The notes under the pieces are model-generated. The model did no database searches. It saw only the letters and a program-made list of their open reading frames with translations, and was not told where the DNA came from. Shown here in pieces: positions 53,961 to 63,924 of a DNA stretch of 64,000 nt; the stretch's first letter is position 1; each line of letters starts with the position of its first letter. Made by a program: the position numbers and the translations under genes. Origin of the DNA: Helicobacter fennelliae (GTDB lineage: Bacteria > Campylobacterota > Campylobacteria > Campylobacterales > Helicobacteraceae); assembly GCF_900451005.1 (NCBI RefSeq), contig NZ_UGIB01000001.1, forward strand, positions 1,736,001-1,800,000, given 5' to 3'.

Positions 53961-55055
53961 CTAGCGCGTTGTGGATTCTATTGTTTTAGATTCTATCGCT
54001 TGGGCTATGAGATCTCCCATTTCTTGGGTATTACAAAGCTTTTTGCACCCAAATTGCGCTATATCTTTTGTCCTATTGCCATTTTTGAGTGTCATCGCGA
54101 CAGCCGCTCTAATGGCTCTAGCCGCCTCTACTTGCTGCAATGAAATCTCTAACATCATCGCCAAACTCAAAATCGTAGCAATCGGATTTGCTATGTTTTG
54201 ACCTGCAATATCTGGCGCAGATCCGTGGATTGGCTCATAAAGGGCGATTTTCTCTCCCACACTCGCACTTGGTAAAAGCCCTATTGAGCCTGTGATTTGG
54301 CTTGCTTCATCGCTCAAAATATCACCAAAAAGATTGCTTGTCAAAACGACATCAAACTGCCTTGGATCGCGAATAATCTGCATGCTCGCATTATCAACAT
54401 ACTGATGAGAGAGCATAACCTCAGGATACAATGCGCCAACCTCTTCTACGACTTCGCGCCACAATTCACTCACCTCAAGCACATTTGCCTTATCCACAGA
54501 GCACACTTTTTTATTGCGCTTCATAGCAAGCCTAAATGCCACATGAGCGATGCGTCTAATTTCATCTCTTGTATAAATCATCGTGTTATAGGCTTTGTCT
54601 GCTTGTTTAGCTCGTGGCTCGCCAAAATAGATTCCGCCTATAAGCTCACGCACAATAACCAAATCAACGCCCCTAATCACTTCAGATTTTAGTGTGCTTG
54701 CATCAAGCAATTCATCAAAAACAAGAGCTGGGCGCAAATTTGCAAATACGCCCAAAGTTTTACGCAATCGCAATAACCCGCTCTCCGGACGCTTTTCTTT
54801 GGGTAGATTCTCCCATTTGCTTCCGCCAATAGCCCCAAACAAAACCGCTTGAGACTTGAGACAACCATCAATGCTTTCTTGTGGCAGTGGATCGCCACAC
54901 TCATCATACGCGCACCCACCCATCAAAAACTCATCATAATGTATATCAAAATCAAACACGCGTGCTACAACTTTTAATACTTTTAACGCTTCATTAATGA
55001 CTTCTACGCCGATTCCATCGCCTTTAATCACGGCTATTTTGTATGATTGTTTCAT
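53961..55055 (-). CDS. leuB: 3-isopropylmalate dehydrogenase
   Basis: 364 residues, leucine synthesis. Conserved: [64 protein letters not shown], catalytic Lys in [19 protein letters not shown], and [21 protein letters not shown]. It overlaps leuD by four bases. Confidence 0.95.
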   Translation of the reverse strand: MKQSYKIAVIKGDGIGVEVINEALKVLKVVARVFDFDIHYDEFLMGGCAYDECGDPLPQESIDGCLKSQAVLFGAIGGSKWENLPKEKRPESGLLRLRKTLGVFANLRPALVFDELLDASTLKSEVIRGVDLVIVRELIGGIYFGEPRAKQADKAYNTMIYTRDEIRRIAHVAFRLAMKRNKKVCSVDKANVLEVSELWREVVEEVGALYPEVMLSHQYVDNASMQIIRDPRQFDVVLTSNLFGDILSDEASQITGSIGLLPSASVGEKIALYEPIHGSAPDIAGQNIANPIATILSLAMMLEISLQQVEAARAIRAAVAMTLKNGNRTKDIAQFGCKKLCNTQEMGDLIAQAIESKTIESTTR

Positions 55056-55573
55056 GATATGCCTTTTTGGTGAAGGGTTGTGTGATGAAGTTGTGTTTTG
55101 GCATATTCGATAAGCCCGCCACTTTGCAAAAGCTTAAACATAAAATCCGGAATCTTTCTAAATGTATAGCTTTGATTTTGTGTGAGATTTTTTATCACGC
55201 CTTCTGTCATATCAATACGCAATGTATCGCCCTCATTGATATTTTCAATCTCATCACATTCCAGAATCAAAAGCCCCATATTAAATGCGTTGCGATAAAA
55301 AATGCGAGCAAAACTAGGCGCAATCACGCACGCTATCCCGGCAGCTTTGAGTGCCAAAGGTGCGTGCTCTCTGCTTGATCCACAGCCGAAATTCTCATCA
55401 GCAACGATAAAATCCCCTTTGTGTATCATATCTGCAAACCCAGCTCGCGCATCTTCCATAATGTGCCTAGCCAAAATATTCTCATCACTTGTATTAAGAT
55501 AACGCGCTGCAATAATCACATCTGTATCGATATTTTTCCCAAATTTCCACACTTGACCTTCAAGACTTTGCAT
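55052..55573 (-). CDS. leuD: 3-isopropylmalate dehydratase small subunit
   Basis: 173 residues, swivelling domain of isopropylmalate isomerase. [17 protein letters not shown] at the N-terminus and [39 protein letters not shown] are signatures. leuC and leuA are not in the window. A Lys/His-rich tail follows the core. Confidence 0.93.
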   Translation of the reverse strand: MQSLEGQVWKFGKNIDTDVIIAARYLNTSDENILARHIMEDARAGFADMIHKGDFIVADENFGCGSSREHAPLALKAAGIACVIAPSFARIFYRNAFNMGLLILECDEIENINEGDTLRIDMTEGVIKNLTQNQSYTFRKIPDFMFKLLQSGGLIEYAKTQLHHTTLHQKGIS

Positions 55574-55629
55574 ACAATCTCCAAAATATTTTTAAGCCAC
55601 CATTTTAGCAAAATTGACCCAAAATTCAT

Positions 55630-56562
55630 CTATTTTTCATCAAATTCAACAACAAGCCTTTTATTATCCTTAAATACCTTTCCATACCCCAAAGCCACAC
55701 CGACAAAAAGATTTGTCCCTGCTTGCTCTATATATCTTCCTTTTAATAGATACAAACTCACAAATGGCGCAATTGTAAGGTTTTTTAAAATCACTGTATC
55801 AAGTCGCATATTGAGTTCAAGCTCAAATTCGGGGTTTCGCTCATTTGAGTAATTATTGACAATATAGTGCCGATAATTAATATACCCGCTCAAATCCACA
55901 CCTTCTCTAATCTTTTTTTTGATATTGATTGTCGTCTCTGCACCCATACTCTCAGCGAGTCTTTTTATATCGCTAAAATCCTCCTCTCCAAATACACCAG
56001 CGCTAAGATTTTGGATATACACTCCATCAAACAAGCGGAATCCAGCCTGAAAACGCAGAATCTTACGCCGATAAGGCAATGGCATTGTAGGTGTGAATTG
56101 CGTTTGAAAATTAAGCTGTGCAAAAGGTCCTAGCTCCAAATTCCCAAATTTCTCGATTTTCCAGATTCTCTGTGTGTATCCTGTCGAAAGCAAAATCCTA
56201 TCAAGCGTTTTGTTATTAACCCTTATGTTGTTTTTTGGATAGACAACCGTTTGTCCGTATTCGCCCAAAAAAGAATTAAAAAATACAAACCTCCTCGCAT
56301 AATAATCCACCATTAGATTCCCATATCCTTGCACGATGAGCTGTGAATTTCCAGTGATTTTATTATTTGAAAAAGAAGCGTATAGCTCTTGATTATCAAT
56401 CTGTGTCGCCGAAAAATTAAGCGAGATTCTCTGAAGCTCAATCCTCCAGCCCTCGCGATCAGAATCTATATCAAGATTCCCCCAATGCATCGACTGCGCG
56501 CGCAAATAATGCGATGACAATGACAAAATAACAAGCCAGACGACACAAACAACACGAAGCAT
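55630..56562 (-). CDS. Outer-membrane beta-barrel-like hypothetical protein
   Basis: 310 residues. Signal peptide (1-22, cleavage near LRAQS), then alternating short amphipathic strands rich in Tyr/Phe/Asn (LMVDYYARRFVFFNSFLGEY; GPFAQLNFQTQF; VDLSGYINYRHYIVNNYSN; ELNMRLDTVILKNLTIAPFVSLY), the texture of a small outer-membrane barrel. The last residues are EFDEK rather than an aromatic, so insertion by BAM is not certain. It overlaps the HDOD gene by one base. No family name is offered. Confidence 0.65.
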   Translation of the reverse strand: MLRVVCVVWLVILSLSSHYLRAQSMHWGNLDIDSDREGWRIELQRISLNFSATQIDNQELYASFSNNKITGNSQLIVQGYGNLMVDYYARRFVFFNSFLGEYGQTVVYPKNNIRVNNKTLDRILLSTGYTQRIWKIEKFGNLELGPFAQLNFQTQFTPTMPLPYRRKILRFQAGFRLFDGVYIQNLSAGVFGEEDFSDIKRLAESMGAETTINIKKKIREGVDLSGYINYRHYIVNNYSNERNPEFELELNMRLDTVILKNLTIAPFVSLYLLKGRYIEQAGTNLFVGVALGYGKVFKDNKRLVVEFDEK

Positions 56563-57422
56563 TATTGAATTTGCGATGCGTCAATTTTCCCTTTTAGATC
56601 GCTTGGAATGTGTTTAAGAAGATTCTCTAAATTAAAATCTACGCCCTGATCTATGGCTTCTTTGGCAAGTGAAATCGCCTCATTGACATTATATGCACTT
56701 CCGCCCTCATGAGGCTCAAAAATGCGATTTGTAATCGCAAGCGCGTAAGAATTTTTTTTGACATCAGCAGGCGCGGCATGCGGACTTGTAACATATACGA
56801 CGGTTTGGATAAGGCTATCATCAAACTTCCACAAATCAAAGCAATACGCCAAAAACGAGATATGATCAACCCCGAAAAATTCCTGCTCCACAAGAGCGAT
56901 ATTTTCATAATGGTTCGCTTCAATAGCTTTTCTAAATTGTTTATCTTGCTTTGTTTTTATAAGTGCGCTTGAAAACAAAATCATTCCCAATCGCAAAAGT
57001 ATCACACAAGGAATAAGCATTTGAGTAAGCTGCTTATCCTCCTCAGATAGCCAATCCGAGACAAATCCCACTTCCCGCGAACAATTCCCCAAAAAACTAT
57101 CCGTATCTAATCCATAAGGAGAGACATTGATTTTGAGTGCTGAGCGCAAAAAATCTGCCATTAAAATATTTTTGACATTTTCAATCCCAAGCAACGCCAC
57201 AACTTGATTAATCGTTGAAATCTTTGATGAGAATCCATAATACGGCGTATTTGCGACTTTGAGCAAACTTGCTGTGGCAAGCGGATCTTTTGAGATGATC
57301 TTTACAACGCCCCCGACTTCGATTTTTTCTTCTTTGCGATTGATATAATCTCGTAATTCAATTACGGTATTTGGCAATGGTGGAAGATTTTGCTCAATAA
57401 GCGATAGGAGAGTTGCATTCAT
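56562..57422 (-). CDS. HDOD-domain protein
   Basis: 286 residues. The N-terminal LPPLPNTVIELRDYI, then GVVKIISKDPLATASLLKVANTPYYGFSSKISTINQVVALLG, is a clear HDOD domain (an HD relative lacking its metal-binding residues). HDOD proteins act as signalling adaptors, often with chemotaxis or cyclic-di-GMP systems. It pairs with the envelope protein gene downstream. Confidence 0.85.
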   Translation of the reverse strand: MNATLLSLIEQNLPPLPNTVIELRDYINRKEEKIEVGGVVKIISKDPLATASLLKVANTPYYGFSSKISTINQVVALLGIENVKNILMADFLRSALKINVSPYGLDTDSFLGNCSREVGFVSDWLSEEDKQLTQMLIPCVILLRLGMILFSSALIKTKQDKQFRKAIEANHYENIALVEQEFFGVDHISFLAYCFDLWKFDDSLIQTVVYVTSPHAAPADVKKNSYALAITNRIFEPHEGGSAYNVNEAISLAKEAIDQGVDFNLENLLKHIPSDLKGKIDASQIQ

Positions 57423-57754
57423 TGTAAATCCCTTAATAAAATTAAAATTTTAAATTTGAGTGCGCTTATTCTATCTAAAAAAAGCATTTTTTCTTGCAAA
57501 ATATCACAAAAACAAAAAATCAATAAAAGCAAAAAATACTACAAGCAAGACTTCTATATCCAAAATAAATATATTCATAAAATAATTACAAAACCGCAAA
57601 ACTATCGGATATTCTAGATTTTTTGCTTGATATTTAAAAATGACAAAATAAGGAGGCTTTGTAGATTCTGTGGATTCTTAGGCTTTTTGTCAAAAGCTTT
57701 AAGAATATATTAATATTAAATTTAGAATCTAGATTCTTCTAAAAACTCAAAAAA

Positions 57755-57793
57755 TGGATTGCCACGCAAGGATAAACCTTGCTCGCAATGACA
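57755..57793 (-). repeat. Fixed-arm hairpin repeat, copy E
   Basis: On the minus strand: left arm TTGTCATTGCGA, inner stem GCAAGG/CCTTGC around TTTAT, right arm GTGGCAATCCA. The inner stem differs from copies A-D but still pairs fully. Confidence 0.8.
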
Positions 57794-57803
57794 AGCTTGC
57801 TCC

Positions 57804-57834
57804 ATCATTGCGAGGACGACAGGACGAAGCAATC
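57804..57834 (+). repeat. Fixed-arm hairpin repeat, copy F
   Basis: Left arm ATCATTGCGAG, right arm GAAGCAATCT; the inner segment GACGACAGGAC does not pair well. This is the second right-arm subtype, as in copy D. Confidence 0.68.
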
Positions 57835-57842
57835 TAAAAAAA

Positions 57843-57880
57843 TGGATTGCCACGACTTCCTAGCGGAAGCCTCGCAATGA
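57843..57880 (-). repeat. Fixed-arm hairpin repeat, copy G
   Basis: On the minus strand: left arm TTCATTGCGA, inner stem GGCTTCC/GGAAGTC around GCTA (one G-U), right arm GTGGCAATCCA. The G-U is tolerated only in the RNA of this orientation. Confidence 0.78.
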
Positions 57881-57930
57881 AGAAAATGGCATAGAATCTA
57901 GATTCTATGAAAACACAAAAAGAGCGTAAA

Positions 57931-58056
57931 GAAATCCTCTATTTTTAGCTTATTTTTGTGGTTTTGCAAGTTTAGCGAGTGAGTCGCACTATATCGTGCG
58001 TCGCAATGAGCTAAACGAAGCAATCTGCAAAAAGAAGCAAAAAGAGAGGATTTAGA
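57931..58056 (+). repeat. Terminal-inverted-repeat element, copy 2
   Basis: 126 bases beginning GAAATCCTCTATTTTTAG and ending GCAAAAAGAGAGGATTTAGA, matching the ends of copy 1 (46135-46276). The interior is unrelated: GTTTAGC/GCTAAAC (57970-57976, 58010-58016) enclose a CGCAC-TATATC-GTGCG hairpin, and a GAAGCAATC arm of the other repeat family sits near the right end. Confidence 0.78.
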
Positions 58057-58085
58057 TCACATGGAAATGAGAATCTAGATTCTAT

Positions 58086-59477
58086 TTAAAGTGGGCGGAT
58101 CATATTTGCAGGAACTACAAATTTATCATAATCAGCCTCACTTACAAGCCCAAGCTCCATAGCCGAAGCCTTTAAGGAAATACCTTTTTTATGGGCGTTT
58201 TTGGCGATTTTGGCGGCATTTTCATAGCCAATGTGTGGATTAAGAGCCGTTACAAGCATTAAGGAATTGTGCAAGTAGTAATCTATTTTTTCTTTATTAG
58301 CGCTAATGCCTACCGCACAATGCTTCTCAAAGCTTAGCATAGAATCCGCTAGCAAATCAAGGCTTTGGATAAAGTTATAGATAATAACAGGCTTAAAGAC
58401 ATTAAGCTCGAAATTGCCTTGCGAAGCGGCTATGCCTATAGCACTGTCATTGCCCATCACCTGCACAGCAACCATTGTTACAGCCTCGCACTGGGTAGGA
58501 TTAACTTTGCCCGGCATTATAGAGCTGCCCGGCTCATTTTCAGGGATATTAAGCTCTCCAAGCCCACATCTTGGACCACTTGCAAGCCATCTTATGTCAT
58601 TAGCGATTTTCATCAAATTTGCTGCCAAGCCTTTCATCGCCCCATGCGTAAAAACTATGGCATCATGGCTTGTGAGGGCGTGAAATTTATTTGGGCTTGC
58701 CTTTAGCTCAACGCCAACAAGCTTGCTAAGTTCTTTGCTTACCTCTTCGCTAAAATTTTTTGGCGCATTAAGCCCCGTGCCAACGGCTGTGCCGCCTATG
58801 GCAAGCTCTCTTAAAGTAGGCAAAGAAGCGATAATCTGCTCTTTGGAATGCTCAAGCATAGAGACATAACCGCTAAATTCTTGCCCCAAGGTTAAAGGCG
58901 TGGCATCTTGCAGGTGGGTGCGTCCGCTTTTGATAATGTCTTTAAATTCATCAACTTTTTTGGCTAGAGTTTTCTTAAGCGTCTCAATGGCTGGCAAGAG
59001 CTTTTTTTCTACTTGCTCCACCGCGGCTATACTCATAGCTGTTGGAAAGGTGTCATTTGAGCTTTGTCCGCGATTTACATGATCGTTTGGGTGTATGAAT
59101 TTTTCTTTTCGAAAATCCTTGCCAAGTATCTCAGTTGCGCGGTTTGCGATGACTTCATTGACATTCATATTGCTTTGTGTGCCTGAGCCTGTTTGCCAAA
59201 TAGCTAAGGGGAAATTATCATCAAATTTACCCTCTATCACCTCATCGCAAGCCTTGACTATGGCGTCCTTGCGCTCATCATCAAGCCCGTTTTTAAGTCG
59301 GTTATTTACGATAGCAGCTGCTTTTTTGAGATTTGCAAAGGCATAAATTAAAACCTTTGGCATTTTTTCACTGCCTATGCGGAAATTTTCTAGGCTTCTT
59401 TCAGTTTGCGCGCCCCAATATTTCTCATCAGGCACTTTAACCTCACCCATAGTGTCTTTTTCTACGCGGTAATTCAT
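58086..59477 (-). CDS. fumC: Fumarate hydratase, class II
   Basis: 463 residues, fumarate to malate in the TCA cycle. Signature [16 protein letters not shown], substrate motifs [18 protein letters not shown] and [20 protein letters not shown]. The protein runs very close to the Campylobacter type, and the DNA uses the AGAATCT word only once in 1.4 kb, far less than its neighbours. TTTCTCCTTTT reversed gives AAAAGGAG before the ATG. It is flanked by a repeat region on one side. Confidence 0.94.
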   Translation of the reverse strand: MNYRVEKDTMGEVKVPDEKYWGAQTERSLENFRIGSEKMPKVLIYAFANLKKAAAIVNNRLKNGLDDERKDAIVKACDEVIEGKFDDNFPLAIWQTGSGTQSNMNVNEVIANRATEILGKDFRKEKFIHPNDHVNRGQSSNDTFPTAMSIAAVEQVEKKLLPAIETLKKTLAKKVDEFKDIIKSGRTHLQDATPLTLGQEFSGYVSMLEHSKEQIIASLPTLRELAIGGTAVGTGLNAPKNFSEEVSKELSKLVGVELKASPNKFHALTSHDAIVFTHGAMKGLAANLMKIANDIRWLASGPRCGLGELNIPENEPGSSIMPGKVNPTQCEAVTMVAVQVMGNDSAIGIAASQGNFELNVFKPVIIYNFIQSLDLLADSMLSFEKHCAVGISANKEKIDYYLHNSLMLVTALNPHIGYENAAKIAKNAHKKGISLKASAMELGLVSEADYDKFVVPANMIRPL

Positions 59478-59701
59478 CTTTTCTCCTTTTGTTTAAAGTG
59501 CAAATACTTTAGCATAAATACAAAATTTTGCCTTTAAAAGATGTTTAAAAATTGCTGTGAATTGTCAAAATCGCCACTTTTGCATGCAAACTATGAGATT
59601 TTTCAATTTTTTTTGCGTTCTTGATGTTTGCAGAATCTAGATTCTGTGATTGTATTTTACAAATGCGCGTGCTCGCGTGTGATCGCGTCCAAAATTTTAA
59701 A

Positions 59702-60985
59702 TCACTCCCTATCGCTTCGTAACGCCCAAAATCCAAGCATAGCAGTGCCAATCGCACAAACACACACCACCACACTTGTAGCAAAAAATATATCCTCGCC
59801 TAGCCCAGTAAGTGGTGAGACAATCCCACCAAAAACAAAAAAGCTAAACCCCAAAACAGCCGAAGCATTGCCTGCGTTTTGACGCTCCATACTCATAGCA
59901 AGGCTTGTTGATGAGGGCAGTATAAATCCCAAAAACACAAGCATAATCGCAAATCCTAGAATCACGATAAGAAAATGTGTAGAGCTATTGAGTATAAAAC
60001 AAGCCAAAATCCCAAGCAAAAGCACCCCGCAAATCCCGACTTTGAAGGCTAATTTTTCGCTTTTAAAAAGCGGGGTCATACTTGCACCTAATGTAATCCC
60101 AAATGCCGCAGCCGCAAAGCAAAATGAATATTCAAGATTACTCAAGCCAAAGTGGTTTTGAAAAATAAAAGAGCTTGAAGCAATAAAGCTAAACATAATC
60201 CCCATAGCGCAAGTTTGAGTAAGCGAATAGAGCACAAATTGCTTGTTTTTCAAAATACGCAAAAACGAAAAACTCTCCCAGAATCTACCTTTGAGCCTTT
60301 TTTCCACGCTTAAGGTTTCTTTGAAAAACACTATCGATACGCACAGCACTAATCCAATACCAAGCAAAATGCTAAAGATTCCATGCCAATCTGTGAATTT
60401 CAGCACAAATCCCCCAAATATCGGCGCACAAATAGGTGCAAGCCCTTGTATCGCGCCAAGCATTGCAAAAAATCGCGCCAACTCTTGCCCCTTAAACAAA
60501 TCCGCCACGATAGATTTTGAAATCACTATGCCTCCAGAGCCAGCGATCCCTTGTATCAGACGAAATCCGATAAATGAATAAATATCCCACGAAAAAAGAC
60601 ACGCAATGGTTGATAATACAAACAAAACAAGCGAGATTTGCAAGATTTTTTTGCGCCCATACATATCGCTTAATGGTCCCATCAAAAGCTGTCCAAATGC
60701 CAATCCCACAAGCGAACAAGTAATTGAGAGCTGCACCAAAGAAGTTGTCGTCTCAAATACATTTTCAATATTTGGCAACGCAGGCAGATAAAAATCCGTA
60801 ACAAATGGTCCAAAAGCCGCTAAAGCAGCCATATTTAAAAGCAAATAAAACTTTGAATTGCGCTGTGGCAGCTGTGGCAAATGTGCGGATTTTTGGGTAG
60901 GTTGTTGGGTAGATTGGTGAGTGGATTGTCGGGTTGGTTGCGTTTGAGAATCTAGATTCTGATTTTTTTGTGTATTGTGCTGCAT
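59702..60985 (-). CDS. Bcr/CflA family multidrug MFS transporter
   Basis: 427 residues. Twelve membrane helices from about 45; AFGPFVTDFYLPALPNIENVF is the Bcr/CflA first-helix signature and GPLSDMYGRKKILQISL the MFS loop 2-3 motif; the motif C-like RLIQGIAGSGGIVISKSIVADL lies in helix 5 region. A 40-residue Gln/Thr/Ser/Pro low-complexity N-terminus (TRQSTHQSTQQPTQKSAH) is unusual. Substrate unknown; drug or small-molecule efflux is expected. It is a single gene. Confidence 0.85.
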   Translation of the reverse strand: MQHNTQKNQNLDSQTQPTRQSTHQSTQQPTQKSAHLPQLPQRNSKFYLLLNMAALAAFGPFVTDFYLPALPNIENVFETTTSLVQLSITCSLVGLAFGQLLMGPLSDMYGRKKILQISLVLFVLSTIACLFSWDIYSFIGFRLIQGIAGSGGIVISKSIVADLFKGQELARFFAMLGAIQGLAPICAPIFGGFVLKFTDWHGIFSILLGIGLVLCVSIVFFKETLSVEKRLKGRFWESFSFLRILKNKQFVLYSLTQTCAMGIMFSFIASSSFIFQNHFGLSNLEYSFCFAAAAFGITLGASMTPLFKSEKLAFKVGICGVLLLGILACFILNSSTHFLIVILGFAIMLVFLGFILPSSTSLAMSMERQNAGNASAVLGFSFFVFGGIVSPLTGLGEDIFFATSVVVCVCAIGTAMLGFWALRSDRE

Positions 60986-61127
60986 ACACTCTCCTTTATG
61001 CTAAAAATATCAAAAAGGATTATAAATGATAAAACACAAACTAAATCTGTGTAAAAACTTAAATTTTCAAACCTAAACATAAGCATTTCTTTGCTATTAT
61101 TTGGATTCCAAACAAAAAGGTGTATCC

Positions 61128-61149
61128 AAGGTATGAATAAGGTATGAAT
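61128..61149 (+). repeat. 11-bp tandem duplication of ribosome site and start codon
   Basis: AAGGTATGAAT occurs twice in direct succession. Each copy has an AAGG and an ATG. The second ATG (61144) begins the Fur-like gene; the first (61133) opens a four-codon frame M-N-K-V whose TGA overlaps the second ATG. Confidence 0.85.
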
Positions 61150-61488
61150 GCTGTTAAATTACTCAAAAAACATAATATAGCCATTACTGATTTACGACTT
61201 GAAATGATTGATTTACTTGCGCAAGCCAAGCAGCCCTTAAGCTTTGAAAACTTCAATCTCAATGCCAATAAAACAACATTTTATCGCAATATGGAACTCT
61301 TTACACAAAACAATATCGTGATAAAATCCGAGATGAATCGCAAATTTTTCTACGAGCTTGCCAACCACGCAAAAGCACACTTTGTCTGCGATGTATGCCA
61401 CCAAATCAGCGATATTGAAATCCCAAAAATCAAAGGCAAAATCAAAAGTGTCGTCATCAAAGGAATCTGTCAGGATTGCAACAAATAA
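61144..61488 (+). CDS. Short Fur-family metalloregulator
   Basis: 114 residues against about 150 for Fur or PerR. The winged helix is recognisable (NIAITDLRLEMIDLLAQAKQ; NKTTFYRNMELFTQNNIVI; KFFYELANHAKAHFVC), and two zinc pairs follow: CDVC and CQDC. The His-rich metal site normally just before the first Cys pair is reduced to NHAKAH, and much of the dimer domain is missing. It may be a reduced Zur/PerR-like regulator. Neighbours do not reveal its targets. Confidence 0.75.
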   Translation: MNAVKLLKKHNIAITDLRLEMIDLLAQAKQPLSFENFNLNANKTTFYRNMELFTQNNIVIKSEMNRKFFYELANHAKAHFVCDVCHQISDIEIPKIKGKIKSVVIKGICQDCNK

Positions 61489-61754
61489 TGAATACTCAAA
61501 TCATCACCCAAAATGGCGAAATCACCACAAAAGAAGATCTCATCAAAGAAATTGAAAATATCCTCAATCGCTTTGATTTAAACGCGCATTCTAAACCCTA
61601 TCACTCAAGCATTGATCCACACATTATCCAAGCACTCCCAATAGATGCCCTCATCTCTATCCGCAACAATCTCTTGCACTCTGATGAAAAAGCATTGCAA
61701 GATTTTAAGCATTCACTCACAAAGAAAGAATCCTCAAAAACTCCACAAAGCTAA
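61488..61754 (+). CDS. Hypothetical protein downstream of the Fur-like gene
   Basis: 88 residues from the ATG at 61488, which overlaps the Fur-like stop (TAATG), so it is translationally coupled; the frame opens slightly earlier at 61476. It is polar and helical (TKEDLIKEIENILNRFDL; IIQALPIDALISIRNNLLHS) with no recognised motif. Its end overlaps the convergent tilS by 38 bases. Confidence 0.65.
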   Translation: MNTQIITQNGEITTKEDLIKEIENILNRFDLNAHSKPYHSSIDPHIIQALPIDALISIRNNLLHSDEKALQDFKHSLTKKESSKTPQS

Positions 61755-62829
61755 GATTCTGCGCCAAAATATAGCGATAAAACACTCCGCGCAATCGAGG
61801 CGGAATCTTATGCTGCCTCATAAGATCTTTGAAGTCATTTGGTAGTTTTGGGCTTGATTGTGCTTGCAAGTTTGATTGCAAACTTGATTGATTAGGATTG
61901 TGTTGATTTGGCTTACACTGGTGATTTTGCTTTGCGATGATGAGCTTATCATTACATTTGGCGATAATAAAGCCTTTTTTATTTGATTTACCACCTCCTA
62001 TTTCGCAATCAAAATGCCTCTTTAGAATCTCTTTGCGCTGTTTTGATGAAATCATATAGCCCATTTTTTTGCAATACACATCAATGCAATCTAACGCCTG
62101 AATCTCATTTGTCGGCGCATAAACGATAAAAGCCCCATAATCCTTGTTCTCACACGCAAAAAACAACTCTTTTTCTTCTTGCAAAATCTCAAAACTCCGC
62201 ACAAGCCCAGCAGAAAATCTCTGCACAAAAGCATCTGAAAAATGCGCCCTGATAAAATTACGCGCTATGCGCTCATCAGTATTGCTCTCATCAATAAAAA
62301 ACTTCAAATCACATTCTTTGCAGAATCTTAAAATCTCACTTTTTGTAATCCAAAGCATAGGTCGGATAATCTCATATCCCTCGCGCTTTTCAATCCCATT
62401 AAATCCAAGAAGATTGCGCATACCAACGCCCCTTGAGAGCTGCATCAAAAACCACTCAAAGCGATCATTAAAATGATGAGCAAGAATGAGGTGTGTATAA
62501 TGATGTGTGTGGATAAGATTCTCAAAAAATTCATACCGAAAATTGCGCGCCAAACACTCAAAATTAGACTCAAAACTCGGCGCAAGCGAGACAAAACATT
62601 TTTTATTATGCGCTTTGGCTAATTGCTTGGCGTAAGAGACTTCACTTTTGCTCTGCGCGCGCACACCATAATCCACAATAGCAATATCAAATGCCACGTC
62701 TTGTGCGACAAGCGCATAAAAAAGCGCGACAGAATCGCTTCCTCCAGAGAATCCAAGCAGATTAGATCCATTGCGTAATTTCTCAATGTATTTAAAATTA
62801 TTGATACATTTAGATTCTAGGATATCCAA
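61717..62829 (-). CDS. tilS: tRNA(Ile)-lysidine synthase
   Basis: 370 residues. The PP-loop SGGSDS (28-33) is complete, followed by VDYGVRAQSKSEVSYAKQLA, LAHHFNDRFEWFLMQLSRG and RPMLWITKSEILRFC. It changes the CAT anticodon C of tRNA-Ile2 to lysidine. A Gln/Asn/Ser/Pro-rich insertion (about 305-332, QCKPNQHNPNQSSLQS) splits the C-terminal part. The RGVGMRNLLG element matches the usual SRGAG-type motif loosely. Confidence 0.92.
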   Translation of the reverse strand: MDILESKCINNFKYIEKLRNGSNLLGFSGGSDSVALFYALVAQDVAFDIAIVDYGVRAQSKSEVSYAKQLAKAHNKKCFVSLAPSFESNFECLARNFRYEFFENLIHTHHYTHLILAHHFNDRFEWFLMQLSRGVGMRNLLGFNGIEKREGYEIIRPMLWITKSEILRFCKECDLKFFIDESNTDERIARNFIRAHFSDAFVQRFSAGLVRSFEILQEEKELFFACENKDYGAFIVYAPTNEIQALDCIDVYCKKMGYMISSKQRKEILKRHFDCEIGGGKSNKKGFIIAKCNDKLIIAKQNHQCKPNQHNPNQSSLQSNLQAQSSPKLPNDFKDLMRQHKIPPRLRGVFYRYILAQNLSFVEFLRILSL

Positions 62830-62838
62830 ACTATCGCC

Positions 62839-63921
62839 TTAATTAGAATCTAAAATAGATTTTTTGCCCTTGATTTTGCGTAATCGCTCCACTTCTTTAA
62901 ACACCTGCACAACCGCCTCAAAGAGCATTCCGGGAATCTCTTGATTCAAATCCACTTCCTTATATAAGCTTCTTGCAAGCTTTGGGCTCTCAATAATTTC
63001 AATATCATTTTGGCGCGCAATGTCTTTAATCCGAATAGCTAAATGATCAATTCCCTTAGCCACAACCATCGGTGCTTCATGCTTGCCACGTTCAAATGCC
63101 AATGCAACCGCATAATGCGTGGGGTTTGTAACAACAACTTGCGCGCTAGGAATCGCACTCATCATTCTACTCATAGCATTTTTACGCATAATTTGGCGCA
63201 TTTTTGCTTTGACTTCTGGATTTCCTTCATGCTGGATTAGCTCGTCTTTGACTTCTTGCTTACTCATACGAAGTGATTTGATGTATTGTCGTCTTTTTAG
63301 CAGGTAGTCTGCAAATGCCATAACGCTAAACACACCTATCATCGCTCCGATGAGAATCAGACATTTATTGCGCCACCATAAAATCTGATTCATCATGCTT
63401 AAATGCGCCACGCCCTCAATCTCATGCAAAAACCCGATAATAATAATCCCGCCGACAATCAAAGCAATAAGCACTTTAAGCGTAATCATTCCGCCATCGA
63501 TGAGTTTTTTGATAGAAAATACATTTTTTATACCACTAATTGGATTGATTTTACTTAATTTTGGCTTGATAGCCTTGATAGTAAGCAAAAACCCAAACTG
63601 CATTGTATTGCCGATTATCCCTGCAAATAGCAAAAACCCAAACACAGGCAAAATCATGATCCCCGCCACACTAATCAAACTCCAAAAAATACTCACCACA
63701 TCGCTTATGGTTATATCTTGCTTTGGAAAAGTAATCATATAAATATAAATGCCACGAATGCTTTTTACCCAAAATGGAAAAATCACAAACAATGCCATAA
63801 GCCCAACAAGCATTAAAATAACCCCGCTTACTTCAGGGCTTTTTGCGACATTGCCTTCTTGTCGTGCTTTTTGGATTTTGTGCTGCGAGGGGGCTTCTGT
63901 TTTTTCTTGTTCGTCTGCCAT
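62839..63921 (-). CDS. flhB: Flagellar export protein FlhB
   Basis: 360 residues. Four membrane helices in 30-215, a cytoplasmic linker, and the autocleavage motif NPTH in VVVTNPTHYAVAL, which on cutting switches export from hook to filament substrates in concert with FliK. KARQEGNVAKSPEVSG at the N-terminus is also conserved. The ATG lies three bases after the end of the next upstream gene. Confidence 0.95.
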   Translation of the reverse strand: MADEQEKTEAPSQHKIQKARQEGNVAKSPEVSGVILMLVGLMALFVIFPFWVKSIRGIYIYMITFPKQDITISDVVSIFWSLISVAGIMILPVFGFLLFAGIIGNTMQFGFLLTIKAIKPKLSKINPISGIKNVFSIKKLIDGGMITLKVLIALIVGGIIIIGFLHEIEGVAHLSMMNQILWWRNKCLILIGAMIGVFSVMAFADYLLKRRQYIKSLRMSKQEVKDELIQHEGNPEVKAKMRQIMRKNAMSRMMSAIPSAQVVVTNPTHYAVALAFERGKHEAPMVVAKGIDHLAIRIKDIARQNDIEIIESPKLARSLYKEVDLNQEIPGMLFEAVVQVFKEVERLRKIKGKKSILDSN

Positions 63922-63924
63922 ATA

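Larger units (their letters stand above)
57423..58085. other. Gene-free region with hairpin repeats and a terminal-inverted-repeat element
   Basis: 663 bases with no gene. It contains three fixed-arm hairpin repeats (57755-57880), a copy of the terminal-inverted-repeat element (57931-58056), and palindromes of the AGAATCTA word at 57724, 57893 and 58070. The first 230 bases are plain AT-rich sequence, probably holding the HDOD promoter. Confidence 0.75.
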
